From contig PUQB01000614.1 in the NCBI GenBank assembly GCA_003024785.1, positions 62,001 to 126,000 on the forward strand: a stretch of 64,000 bases of DNA, given 5' to 3'. This DNA is from Selaginella tamariscina. Its lineage: Eukaryota; Streptophyta; Lycopodiopsida; Selaginellales; Selaginellaceae. A program made the position numbers and the translations under genes. Positions 35,547 through 47,610 of the stretch are shown here, one piece after another; within the stretch, counting starts at the first letter, position 1, and the number at the start of each line of letters is the position of its first letter. Under the pieces are notes generated by a model, which was not told the DNA's origin, did not search any database, and saw only the letters and a program-made list of their open reading frames with translations.

Positions 35547-36120
35547 GTAAACATTAAATATTATGTATTTTAGTTTTTAGTTTAGTTTAATTTTCAATTA
35601 ATGTATTTAACTAATCAATATCTATATATAATGAGATTAATATATTTGAAGATAATATATGCTAAACTATATTAAAAATACATTCTAAATTTACATACAA
35701 TGATTTTTTTTTTTTTTTTTCTTATAATATATGCAAATGAATGATACATATATATAAGCAAATGATATATAGGCATATATGATTTATCTATTATATTAAT
35801 GTTTATAATAATATTTTTATTTTTTTTAGTTTAATGTTGATATATATATATAACAACATATACTAAATTTTACTATACGTTACATAAAATTATGAAAGGA
35901 ATTTATTATGATTTAAATATAGTAATTGAAGATAAATTGGTTTAAAAGTAGTTTACATAAATTCTTTACAAATTTATTTAATAATTAAATGTTTTTTATA
36001 TATGAAATATAGATAAATAATTTTATAAAATATTATATATAATAATACAACATTTTAAAATGGTTTTATTCGGATGTGACCGTGAAGATCCTCTGTTTTA
36101 GGATTTCCCGGATCGGATAG
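35547..36120. other. AT-rich intergenic DNA
   Basis: Low-complexity A/T, a T run at 35706-35720, no gene. The last 60 bases are GC-richer and run into the GID8 leader. Confidence 0.6.
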
Positions 36121-36143
36121 ATCTGAACCCTTGGTTCTCAGAG

Positions 36144-36165
36144 GGTAGGGGTTAGGGTTAGGGCA
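36144..36165 (+). promoter_or_regulatory. Telo-box-like repeat in the GID8 5' leader
   Basis: GGGTAGGGGTTAGGGTTAGGGC lies about 10 bases before the ATG. Plants often carry AAACCCTAA/TTAGGGTTT boxes near starts of growth-related genes. The repeat here is the TTAGGG form, not TTTAGGG. Confidence 0.45.
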
Positions 36166-36175
36166 GGAGAGCGCG

Positions 36176-38023
36176 ATGGGGAAGGGAGAATCGTCGTCGA
36201 AGAAGGTAATCGGCAGGGAGGAATGGGAGCGCAAGCTGAGCGACGTCAAGATCAGGAAGGAGGACATGAACAAGCTCGTCATGAATTTCTTGGTCACTGA
36301 AGGTTATGTAGATGCAGCTGAGAAGTTCCAGCATGAGTCCGGCACTTCTCCTGAGGTAAATTCTTAGAGACAGACTCTAGCTTTCCCGATTTTCCATTCT
36401 CAAATCCCAAAAATCCGTTCTTTCCTACACATAGTTTTAGCCCCAGAAATCCCGAAGCTGTGGTGCGAAAACAAATGTATGGGTTGAAGCCAGGTTTACC
36501 TGAGTAAACAGAAAGAGTCTAAATCCACTCCCAAAATCCTTATATAGAGATATGGATATGCAAATTGAAAACACTCATACACACACTTATAGTTAAACTT
36601 ATGGGTATACATGTACAGATAGACCTGGGTTCAATCACGGATCGTATGGCAGTGCGCAAGGCTGTGCAATGTGGGAACGTGGAGGATGCGATTGAGAAGG
36701 TTAATGATCTCAATCCCGAGATTCTTGATACCAATCCCCAGCTTTTCTTTCATCTCCAGCAGCAGCGTCTCATTGAACTCATCCGAAGCGGTATGCCATG
36801 TTATTTTTGTGTATGTATATATGCGTAAGTTGTGGGCGTGTCTCTCTGGTTTTTTCTGTGTGTGTAGACGTGCATACATTCAAAAATCAAATACTTATTC
36901 GATTCGCTCGTGTATACATGTGTGTATGTACATATAAAAATGTGGTTCATCTGTATGCAAACAGACACAATCTACTATGGAATTTTTACAGAAAACCTTT
37001 TAAATGCAAGTTCTTTACTCTTATCGTTGAGCTTTTTTTTTCTCATTCGTATATGGACTCAGTTATGAATGCTGTGGCACTGATGAATTAGGTTGTATGT
37101 GTATTGCATTCCTGCGTGTAATATATAATAGCATTATAGAGAATATATTATGCATTGTATGGAAGCTGGTATACTATACATATTATGCAGGGAAGCTGGA
37201 GGAGGCACTTGAGTTTGCACAGGAAGAACTAGCACCACGAGGCGAGGAAAACCACACGTTTCTCGAGGAGCTGGAGCGAACTGTTGCATTGCTGGCTTTT
37301 GAAGACACAACCAACTGCCCGGTGGGTTTATTATTACCTGTGTGTGTGTGTGTGTATTTGTACGTATATTAGGCATCTAGTATCGTGAACATACGGTAGC
37401 CATATACATAATATCAGATCATTAGCTAAATAAAAATTGATAAATTATTTATACAGAAGACTTGTGTTGGCTTCTAGAATTATACGTAAACGGTAAGTTA
37501 TAATAGCTTCCTTGGACATATTTGCTTTGCTTGTACTTTTGCTTGATTCTTAGTTCAGCTGTTTTGTCCTTAATGAGGGCATATTTAAGTCGTTATCATA
37601 TAAGTATACATAATGTTCCAGAGTACGTTAAACTCAACTTGAAACATTATCCATGACACAGAGAGAGACTCTCCTTTTTTCAAAGGAGGAGAGCTCTCTC
37701 CCAAACACATGATATATAAGTAACTAAAAGATCCATATTACTGCATGTAGTAATCAATTTACAAATGCATGATTACACGTACATTGAATATATAGCATTA
37801 ATATGTTACCTAGGTGGGAGATTTGCTGGATTTCTCGCAGCGGCAGAAGACGGCAAGCGAACTAAACGCAGCTATATTAACGAGCCAGAGCCATGAGAAG
37901 GACCCAAAGCTTCCCAGCTTGTTGAAGATGCTGGTGTGGTCTCAAAACCAGCTCGATGAAAAGCTCTCTTATCCACGAATCAACGATCTCGTTTCTGCCA
38001 GGCTGGAAGACCCCGTAACATAG
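36176..38023 (+). CDS. GID8: GID8 homologue, LisH-CTLH-CRA subunit of the GID/CTLH ubiquitin ligase
   Basis: Four exons join without any break: 36176-36355, 36619-36790, 37191-37321 and 37814-38023, encoding 230 residues. The start MGKGESSSKKVIGREEW fits plant GID8 proteins, and all introns are GT-AG. LisH covers about residues 25-57 (MNKLVMNFLVTEGYVDAAEK), CTLH about 63-120 (AVRKAVQCGNVEDAIEKVND, LIRSGKLEEALEFAQEELAP), and the CRA region runs to the end (ILTSQSHEKDPKLPSLLKML). GID8 is a scaffold of the multi-subunit CTLH E3 ligase, bridging substrate receptors and the RING subunits in cytosol and nucleus. Its C-terminus is a few residues shorter than the Arabidopsis protein. It is convergent with the MAPKKK gene. 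This is the best-preserved gene in the window and a benchmark for real splice sites here. Confidence 0.95.
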
Positions 38024-38813
38024 GCAAGTCTTTTATTCATGTGTACATTTCCTGGTTTTAGTGTTTATTATATATTTTTCAGAAAGTTATATATACATAT
38101 ATCCTATTTCGTTTCTTATGTGTATGTATATGTATAAACTATTGTATACTTCCTAGAATTTGTTAAAGAGTGCATAGATATACGAATGTGTCATACCCTG
38201 CGCGCGTTTGTTTGTGAATTGTTTTAGGCCTGGTATAGCTTCCGTATACATGATATAGGATCTCTCTCTCTCTCTCTCACACACCACACACCATACACAC
38301 GTACACAGTGCTATCCTGCCAATATTATGCAAGTTTATATATATGTGTGTGTGTATAGTATATATTGAGAAAATTATATACATGTATGCTCTATGTCAAC
38401 TATTTTCTTTTGATATATATAAATTACTGTATACCGCCATGAACTTCTATCAAATTTATTATTAATGAAATGACAAAGAAAAGAACAAGAGCTTAAATGT
38501 AAATTTAAAACTAGATTAACTTATATCTCATATTTTTATTAGTAGTTTAATAAACCGCGTTTAGTTCATGTTAATAGTGATCAACGAGATCATCATATAT
38601 ATATATATATATACATCCTCTATAGTATTTATTTAATTTTAAATCTTCTCCTTACGTATGTATAGTAAATGAGGTTAATGTTCGTTGCCGCTTTCTGAAA
38701 GGAAAAATAAATGTATATTAATTAAATATTATATTATTCATTATTTTAAATAGTTTAATTATTTAATATATTTACAATAAGTATCTTACTTTATGTTGTG
38801 GACAGATTCATGA
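38024..38813. other. Convergent intergenic spacer between GID8 and MAPKKK
   Basis: Holds both 3' UTRs. It contains a (TC)n(AC)n compound microsatellite at 38261-38300 and (AT)n at 38597-38614. No gene. Confidence 0.6.
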
Positions 38814-40696
38814 TTATGCGCTATAATTTGTCTGTAAAACTGAAAAAATAAATAAATCACACACACACACACACATGACGTGTGTGTATGTATGTATATA
38901 ACATATTGTATGTCTCTCTCACACACACATGCACGTACATATGTATATATGTACCTGTGTTTCGTAAAGGAGAATTGTATCTATCAGGAACTCCATAGAA
39001 CCTCGGGCTCGGTGGGTTCCACACAAAATCATTTCTCTGACGAGCATCGACGGAATATCTCAACGTCGAGTCAGAGAATATTCCGTTAACTCTGTTAATC
39101 CTCTCCTTGTTTTGCATAAACCCTTGTAAAACCCGAGGTGAGTTTGCTAATTCTTCGTAATTACTGGTTCGTGGTGTGGACGTGCCTGAGGTAACTAACG
39201 GGGTTAGACCACCGTAACTCGAGTAAATTGACCTTGAGTGTACTGAGGGACTCCCTATAGGAGACAATGTTCTGCTGCATTAAATTAATCACATAGTTAA
39301 GTAACTATGAAGATCTATTATTAATGATAATAATAATAATAATAATAATAAACCGTAGTAATACCTTGTATGATATTGTCCACCGTGACTGAGATTCGCT
39401 ACCTGCACATGTAAATATTTTAAAAATGCACACATGCAAATATGCGTAAGTGTGTGTGTGTGTGTGTAAATATAATGCGGAGCACATGTGTATACATACT
39501 TATACACATGTATATATACCCTACATGCATATATCATATACATTCATATTCAAATGACACATACATAACACGCACAGAGCGGAACGTGGGAGATGCAGCA
39601 GAGACTTGACAAAGGGTTTAGGGTTTACGGTTTATACTCGTACAATGTGTATACATACTTATACACATACATGCATATACCTGTATAACATATACATTCT
39701 TGCATATGTATATTCAAATGAACACATACATAACACGCATCAGAGAGTTATAGAACTTGACAAAGGGTTTAGGATTTACGGTTTATACACATAGAGACAC
39801 ATCGTAGCATAATGTGTATACATACTTATACACATACATGCATATCCATATACATTCTTGCATATGTATATATACGTACATACATAACATACCAGAGCGA
39901 AACGTGGGAGATGCAGGGGGAGGCCATCAGAGAGTTGTTCGTCATTATAGAACTTGACAAAGGGATGGTCGAGAAGCTGAGCAGCTGTGGGACGATCTTG
40001 GGGCTTTCTTTGTAAACACTGCCTTACAAAGTCCTGTGCTACAGGTGACAATGAGTCTGGAATATACGGTATCTCCTTGCTGTTCCCAATCTTAAACATT
40101 GCAGCAATCTGTACAATAAATCAATTCGTCACACACACACACACCATATAGTATATGTATGCGCATATATAGTCTTGTTATCTCTTATCACATCTAACAC
40201 ACAGATGAACAGTAATATATTTCAAAGGATGTGTTTACCATATAAACATGTATATGTATGAGTTTTATGAAGAAATATCATAAGCACTCGCTTAGAGAGA
40301 GAGATTTTATGTTCCATATATTATGTGAAATCACATGTTAAATATCCTACATATATATGATATACTTGGAAATGATAATAATAAATCAGTGGTTACTGTT
40401 ATTATTTCGATATACACTTATATCAATATATATTACAAGGGCAACATCGATATAGCAATTTAAATACTTATATGTTACACATCATTATATATATAAACTG
40501 TGTGTGTGTGTGTGCAGTAGATATTCAACACATAGTACATACATCTTTAAGCATATGAATACATGTGTGTGCGTATATAATACATACCCCTTCGTATTGG
40601 CTCCAGGGTGGTTTTCCAGTAGCCATTTCGATTATTGTACAGCCTAAACTCCAGATATCCACAGGATAACTTGCATTATTGCTCTTAAACACCTAA

Positions 40697-40733
<37 letters not shown>

Positions 40734-41545
40734 CGTGAATGTTACTACTAACCTCAGGAGCCATCCAATATGGACTTCCTTTAAACGATAGCACAAGAGA
40801 ATTAGAGGAAATCTGAAACCGGGAAGTAAGTAATCATATGGAGACACACACACACACACACGATGTGTATGTCTAAGCTTGGATAAGAATTTACTTACGT
40901 GTTTAGCCATGCCAAAATCCGCTAGCTTAACTTCCCCATTAGTATCAACTAAAATATTAGCACCTTTTATATCCCTGAATAAGCAAATAGTTTAATGTAT
41001 ATTAACATATGATATTAAATCAAATATATACTGCTTGTTTTCTATAATAAATATATAATTCAGTTAAGTATAAACAAACCTGTGGACTTTGTTCATACTG
41101 TGTAAATACGAAATCCCAGAAAGTATTTGATTTGTATAACTACGTATAACTGGCTCCTTAAAAGCACCGTATTCTTGCAGAACTTTCTGTATCGAGCCCC
41201 CAGATACAAACTCCAAGTATATATATAAACTGTCTTCAAGCTGTACACATGCCATGTGTGACCTGTGTGTGTGTGTGTGTGTGTGTTTATGTGTGTGTGC
41301 AACAAAAACTGAGAATAGCTTACTATTTCGGAGCCAAGATACTGGACAATGTTAGGATGTCTTAAACTACTGAGCATGTTTATCTCCTGCAAAACCCAAG
41401 CTTTGTGAAATATAAGCACATAAATACCATTAATATTATAAAATAAAACCTGCATTAGCTGTTTTACAGACTCTTTTGACTTAGGATCGTCCACTATCAC
41501 AGACACCTCTTTCATGGCACAAAATGCCACTGTCACTGAAAAATG

Positions 41546-41630
<85 letters not shown>

Positions 41631-43726
41631 AAACAACAATACTAGCACAACACGCATGTATTATATCACCATTAATACCATTTCTCTATACTTCAATATA
41701 AGTATATGCTGATTGTGTATGTATAAAATACATATATCTACCTGAAGCCTTTGTAAACTCTACCAAAAGAGCCACAACCTAGAAGGTTTCCCTTTTGCCA
41801 TCTGATAACAGGATTGTTGTAGGGGGAACTTATTGGGGAACTCGGAAATACAGAAGTATTCATTGAAGAATTTGTCTTCGTAATGCTAATCACCATAATA
41901 CACATATTAGTAAAAACAACAGCACATATAATATGTATGTACGTATTTTTCTCTGTGTATATATGTATATATATGAATACCTTGAGGTAGGAGGAGGAGG
42001 TAACCGATGACCAACACTCTGAGGAGACATAGCACCGCTTTGAACTCTCTTGGGACTTGCAAGAGGAGATTTCTCTGGAGTCTCACACTATACCATTAAT
42101 TCCATTAGCTAAACAACGATTAAGTGACAGACAAGCATACACACACATGTGTGTGTGTATACACTATATACAATCAATATACCTGTATTCCTTGTGAACG
42201 ACCAGCGTGGGTAGATGTTTGATAAAGTGCTTGTTGTTCTGAGGAGCTTAACCTTTTCGGACTATGAGATGGACTAGAAACAATATATTCAGCTTTATAA
42301 ATATACATATATACCTCCATGTTTTGGTGCATTACATACATATAAAGAATGCGTGCGTGCCTGTGCGTGTGTTTCTTACGTACCTTGAAAACACGCTGGT
42401 TGGTGCACTACGTGCTGGCATACTCATCTGCATATTCTTCTTATCAACTGCTGCGCGTGTTCGCAATGGAGATAATATATTCATTTTATTCCTCGGTGGT
42501 ACCCTCGTTTGATCAGGTCCAGTCCTATTATTCCTTTGCAGTACACTGAGGAAAAGACATTGTGTGCGTGTGTGTGTGAGAGAGATAGAAGTCCAAAATA
42601 AATGAACAAAACATTTGGAACACACATATTTATGTACACACACAGACATGCACACACACACACACACATACATAAACTTACAAGAAGTTTGTCTGTCCAT
42701 TTTGATCTAGAAACACATCTGCTACTTCTCCACTGGTAGATGAGCTTCCACTTGACATCGAACCCGATCCATATCCAGAGGTTGTCCCATCCAACTCAAC
42801 CGCTTCATGCTTAACTTCCACCTAATCAATACGCTTCAATATACACAATAATAATAAACTACTTGTCTTTTTATACGATGACTATCTAACCTTATGAATG
42901 CATACACAACACACACACATATAGAAGTTTATAGTCAGTACGTATATTATTCTATTCCTACACGATCTATATGCATAGTACACGATATCTATCATATATA
43001 TTATGTAATATATAAGAAGCAAAAAAAAAAAAAAGCAAATGTATAGGAAAAGACGCTAATCATAATATATACATCTCTCTCTCCTCTCTCTCTCTATATA
43101 TATATATAATGTGACCACACATAAATCCTTAAAGAAGTAAGAAATGTATAGAAAAGGACGCTAATCATAGGTTTGGTAGAGCTCTCTCTCTCGTATATCT
43201 GTATCTACTCATCTATAACGATTGTGTATATACACTAATTCTGTCTCTACACCTGTATGTGTGCCTATGTGTGTGTATACACGAGGTTACAGTTCTCTCT
43301 CTCTTTCTCTCTCTCGTATATGTGTATCTACTTGTCTCTATACCTGTATGTGTGTGTATACACTCGGTTACCTTAGTAGGGAGGGAAGCGGGTGTCCCTC
43401 AAAGGATGGCGGTGATTTCTCTCTCTCTCTCGTATATGTGTATCTACTTATCTATAACGATTGTACACCTGTATGTGTGTGTGTATACACTCGGTTACCT
43501 TTGTGGGGAGGGGAAGCGGGTGTCCCTTGAAAGGATGGTGGTGAGCAAAGTTAGGAGTCCGAGTAGTGACAGCAGAGGGTGAGAAGGAGGGAGGCTTAGG
43601 GGAATCGAAACTGCTCCTCGACTGTCTCGAGTCTTCCTGCCCCTTCTTCCCAAGTAGAACATTTTCACAATTCCCCTTGTTCTTCTTCTTCTTGGCCTCT
43701 TTGGATTTGCTCCAGGGAAATGGCAT
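38814..43726 (-). CDS. YODA/MAPKKK3-5-type MAP kinase kinase kinase
   Basis: About 16 exons: 43726-43499, 42821-42682, 42545-42384, 42273-42183, 42087-41981, 41885-41742, 41535-41450, 41386-41324, 41240-41080, 40974-40899, 40812-40753, 40692-40588, 40108-39893, 39402-39365, 39274-38955 and 38839-38814 (stop at 38816-38814), roughly 670 residues. The N-terminus [15 protein letters not shown] matches the YODA start. A Ser/Pro-rich regulatory region precedes the kinase domain: glycine loop [14 protein letters not shown], lysine in CAMKEV, hinge [13 protein letters not shown], catalytic loop [17 protein letters not shown], and activation segment GSPYWMAPE, then [14 protein letters not shown]. The tail is Ser/Pro-rich ([11 protein letters not shown]). 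These kinases act at the cell periphery or cytosol, phosphorylating MKK4/5-type kinases in stomatal, embryo and immune signalling. The exon 6/7 junction is one base out of frame. The last small exon is tentative. Confidence 0.9.
39485..39968 (-). repeat. Three-fold duplication of exon 13 end plus intron
   Basis: ACTTGACAAAGGG (exon 13, reverse of PFVK) occurs at 39604, 39755 and 39953. ATGTGTATACATACTTATAC occurs at 39486, 39644 and 39811. The two extra exon pieces sit in the intron, and both are joined to a telomere-like tract (GGGTTTAGG(G/A)TTTACGGTTTA) instead of exon sequence. Confidence 0.85.
41551..41624. repeat. (AT)n microsatellite in MAPKKK intron 6
   Basis: About 74 bp of pure AT dinucleotides between exons 6 and 7, a site prone to assembly error. 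Confidence 0.95.
43230..43545. repeat. Tandem duplication across the MAPKKK exon 1 donor
   Basis: CGGTTACC (the reverse of the GGTAACCG splice donor) occurs at 43365 and 43492, 127 bp apart. Each is followed by a copy of the exon 1 end (GGAAGCGGGTGTCCCT) and preceded by (TC)n-GTATATGTGTATCTACT. A third partial copy begins near 43230. A decoy donor with 45 nt of exon 1 therefore lies in the intron. Confidence 0.85.
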
Positions 43727-44740
43727 GTTTGATGCTAAACCTGCTGCTTAATGACATCAAAACCTGGACAGATCCGAATTGCGACAAACCCAGTATTATT
43801 CATCACATTTCTGCTCAACCCAACAGGAATTCAGATGAACCATGTAAGAATTATGGTGCCCCATCGAGGAGGGCCTGTGATGGGATGCTTACGAACTACT
43901 AATTATTATTAATGCTCCTTCTTGTCGGAGAGTTTCCCTTGCATATCATAACAGTACCTTCTCTACTGTTCATGTGTGTACCCTGGTGAAGCACACACAA
44001 GGGATTAACACGACTCAGAATCCCTTGCATATCTTCCATATGCCAGAACCACCAACATACTGTTCACGTTCCCCTCTGCAAATATATATATATATATATA
44101 TATATATAGAAGTCAGGAAATTCATGATGCACACGGTATATATGTGGGTGTACAATCAATTCTTTTGCCTGTAAACTCCCATTGAGAGGGAAGATCCGTA
44201 GGGAATCTAGGTAGCTGGATGGCTTACTACCTAGTGCCTCCAGACACAAGCAAACAAGTGCACTTTTATGAACTGGCCTACATATATATTATACAACAAT
44301 ATAAACTACAATCATAACCATCTATATATATATATATATATAATAGGGACAGAAATCGTAAGCTGGTACAGCATAGATTTACAACAGTTGATATAATGAA
44401 TACTAATAACACAAGACATAATGATAAGCAATGTGGTTCTTGTGAGACTGTGAAGACAACATATACACGTATATATGTGTGGAAGTACACATATACATTG
44501 ATTTTTGTAGAAGATACATGATTAAATTGTAATACAGCCAATAAAAAAGAAAGCAATATACAACAATATAAGCTACAGTCATAACAACATAGTTGATATA
44601 ACGAATGTGTGTGTGTGGATATATTCAAGTGATAAACTTGAGTTGTTTATGTAATTATGTATATATAAGAACGTTGATTTTTGCAGAAGATACATATGTA
44701 TAAACGCACATATATACAATGCAAGACAACAGAAAAGCAA
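43727..44740. other. MAPKKK upstream region
   Basis: No second gene is supported. 43730-43910 has a fairly balanced composition and may be 5' UTR or promoter. (AT)n tracts are at 44082-44108 and 44323-44342. A dispersed duplicate (ATATACAACAATATAA(A/G)CTACA) occurs at 44287 and 44557. Confidence 0.4.
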
Positions 44741-44812
44741 TTCCGTTGCCGGGACTTGAACCGGGTCGCTCGGGTGAGAGCCGAGTATCCTAACCAACTA
44801 GACTACAACGGA
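44741..44812 (-). tRNA. trnE-CUC: tRNA-Glu (CTC)
   Basis: The reverse strand folds into a full cloverleaf: acceptor TCCGTTG/CAACGGA, D arm with TAGTCTAGTTGG (A box), anticodon stem CTCGG/CCGAG with loop CTCTCAC (anticodon CTC), and T arm with GGGTTCAAGTCC (B box). No intron. The encoded 3' base is the discriminator A, with no CCA. A TTTT tract 5 bases downstream (44736-44733) fits RNA polymerase III termination. This is a normal nuclear plant-type gene that reads glutamate GAG codons. Confidence 0.95.
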
Positions 44813-46090
44813 TCACATTGATACCCTCCTGGAAAGCTTATATACTCCATTATATTCAAATTCCACCTCAGAAAAAAACGTAACAATGAATTAATAAATT
44901 AGTCATTGAATTAGTAAGAAACGCATTGCACATCTCTCTCTTTCACACATACACACACACCAACCAGACAAATCACATCTATTGATGGATAAACGTGAAC
45001 CATCTAAGGGCCAACTTATATACACACACTTATGCAAACACAAGTATGTTTATGTGTGTGTGTGTGTGTGTCAAATTCACGTTCTTTTTAATGAACATAA
45101 ATTCATCTACCAACTTTATACGTATGGACGTATACATATTAAATACACAAACATGTATATATACGACTCTGCTACTCGTGTGAAAGATTTACTGCAAAAT
45201 AAAAGCATCGATTACTGAGTGATAATCTCAGATTACCAATCGTGTACTCGTTTGTATATATATCTAGTATTCTATAATAATAAATATAAATTTATTATTG
45301 ATATAAAAGCTTATTAATTGTCTACTCTACAGCAGGCTTGGAGCACGCCCATACGTCTCTCGCACAACAGCCGTGTGTGTACCGCTAACAGCAACCTTAT
45401 TACAAAGGAAAAATAGTGAGGAACTGCGTTTATTCTTCACTTGGAGAAAATTATATAAGTATGTCTATATACTATTTATATTTCTTATATAATATATATA
45501 GAGAAAGATATTGAGATAAGATATTATATGTATTAGAAGGTGCACATTTTGTTTTAGATGAAAATCCAAATGTTGTTTAAAGATCTTTGAAATGCAAAGT
45601 AAAGGGTAAATGTTGTATATATAATAAAGAAATTTTGTGGAAAGGAAACTCCGAGTCCTCGTTGTCAACAAGTTGTTATATAAGGGACTTGCAATGGTTT
45701 AAAATGCAAGTACTGTCTATGTAATATCAAATGTGCAACATATGAAGGAAGTTGAAAGGGTTCAGGCAAAGACAAAGCACGTTGGTAAAACTTTTGAAGA
45801 CCGTCGTATAAGAAAGTTGCTAGTTTATTGTGTCCGTGCCGTAACGGTTTCTTGAGTTACCTTTAAGGTCACTTTGCATGTTAGAAGCATGTTCGTTGAG
45901 GCCCGTTGCACAAAGTGTTTTTAGACTTATGCTGAAGTAGTGTTCACCGTTTTCTATCTCACTAAACTCTACATCTTCTTCCGAGTTAGAACTTACGGAA
46001 AGTAGATTCTACATAAACGTATCAACTTCGACTCTATTTGGTTCTATTACAGCCGGATGTTTGTCCATGGTCTTGGTCAAATGTTAATCA
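44813..46090. other. Intergenic, AC-rich and AT-rich
   Basis: (GT)n at 45053-45070. Nothing coding is recognised. Composition becomes more even after 45690, perhaps the worn body of the retroelement that follows. Confidence 0.45.
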
Positions 46091-46199
46091 TGATTAATCT
46101 CATGCTTAAGCTAATCATGTTTTAGGAAGGCCCTAGTTAGGGATAATTTGGAGAGTGATAGCAGCTTTTGAAAGTGAAGTTCAACTTGCTATAACACTG

Positions 46200-46787
46200 T
46201 ACATAAATGCTGCCTAACTCACCACCCAACCTTAGAAGACACTAGCTCACCCTCAAGCCTCGTCTTCATTGCCACCAACTTCAATACTTGGTGAATTGGA
46301 AAGGTTATTTGTTTACCGATCACACTTGGGAACCTGCATCCAATTTCATGCTTCTTCCAAAGTTGTTACCTTCCATCTGCATTATCCTGCTAAACTAGGT
46401 CCCAGGACTCGTAGAACTCATTCTTAAGAAGGAGGTGTTCACGACCCATACATGATACAGAATACATAAATACAGGAGACAGGATATAGGATATGCCTAC
46501 AAGATATACTTATAGGATATGTTTACAAGATATCATACATGTATTTTAGCTCATGACTAGATTAGCTCTTGAAGTATATTTTTAGCTCATGCCTATATTA
46601 GCTCTTGGAGTTATGAGCATAAAAGCTCCGACCTAATTGTTGTACAATCAATTACTATCAACACTAGTCATACTACGATCATTCTTGTCTTGTTCTTGTC
46701 TTGCTCCTTGCCTCTTATTCTCGTCTTGTTTTAGTTCTTGTCCTGCTCTTGAGTCAAGCCTCCTTGCTCTTGGATCATGGCTTGACA
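46200..46787 (+). mobile_element. 3' end of a plus-strand Ty3/gypsy chromovirus: chromodomain, polypurine tract, LTR
   Basis: 46280-46345 encodes QYLVNWKGYLFTDHTWEPAS, the chromodomain that ends chromovirus integrase and guides integration to chromatin. A polypurine tract (AAGAAGGAGG, 46426-46435) is followed directly by an LTR starting TGTTCACGACCC at 46436 and ending near 46787. The upstream pol of this copy is lost. The LTR matches the inverse of 53244-53588 and the start of 63884-64000. Confidence 0.75.
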
Positions 46788-47582
46788 ATGGAACTTGCGA
46801 GACTCCTCAGTCTTAGACTCCACTACCTCATCAAGCGTCTTAAACTCTTTCTTCCAACTCTCCAATGCATTCACCAAATGGGCACTCTTGAGTCCATTAA
46901 TGAAGCAGTCACATTGGAATGTGAATGACATCTTAAGATCATGAGCAATCAATGCTCTCATCCTAATCTCCAAGTGAGAGATTCCCTTGCTTGAAATCTT
47001 TAAGCTTGAGACGAGCATCATGTGTGTCGTATGTAGGTGCATACTCCTTGAAAGCATCCATGAAGTGAGTCTAGGTAATCAAAGATTCCTTCACACGATT
47101 TCACCATGAGTCCACCTCTCTTTTCAATGTCAAAGATGCAGCTAGGAGCTTGCTCTCATTACTTTGATGAGTAATCCTCAGTAGTTTGTCCATTTTGCTC
47201 AACCACGAGATGTGTTGCCATGGCCATCAAACTCAGAAAGAGGTTTCTTCTCAAAGAACCATCACTTGGCTCTACTCACATGATGACGATCATTGCTCCT
47301 AGAGTGTCATGTTCCATCTGGGCTTCGCTCCCGATTCCTCCCATGCTAAGGAGTTCCTTAATCTCTCCTAACTCATCTCTTAGACCAAACTGTCTCCAAT
47401 CTCATAAACTCCTCTTGGTACTCAGCATCATTGTTCACTTGTCTATGGAAGAGGGTTTGCAATTCATTCGTGAGTGCTACTTGATCCCACATGTGCATCC
47501 TCATCAGCTCCACGAATCTCCCACCAATACTTTGGATTAAGCACATAATCCAACATGATATCTGCTCAACATAATAAAGCAA
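46731..47582 (-). pseudogene. Second gag-like fragment, minus strand
   Basis: Two overlapping frames encode gag-like sequence (MRMHMWDQVALTNELQTLFH, then FQCDCFINGLKSAHLVNALE). It runs into the inverted LTR at 46787. Just upstream on this strand is a tRNA-iMet-type primer-binding site (47598-47610), so this looks like the start of a different retroelement fused onto the end of the larger one. Confidence 0.5.
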
Positions 47583-47597
47583 GGTTATTTCAACCTT

Positions 47598-47610
47598 GGC
47601 TTTGATACCA
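47598..47610 (-). promoter_or_regulatory. Retrotransposon primer-binding site, Met-tRNA type
   Basis: The minus strand reads CTTGGTATCAAAGCC, close to the plant consensus TGGTATCAGAGC complementary to initiator tRNA-Met. It overlaps the last codons of the upstream pol frame ([12 protein letters not shown]), so it sits at a fusion point. Confidence 0.6.

Noticed and set aside
41524..41712. 62-codon frame rich in Tyr-Ile
   Set aside because: Produced by the (AT)n repeat in MAPKKK intron 6.
43974..44174. Small gene upstream of the MAPKKK
   Set aside because: The frame crosses an (AT)n tract and shows no conserved motif or splice structure.
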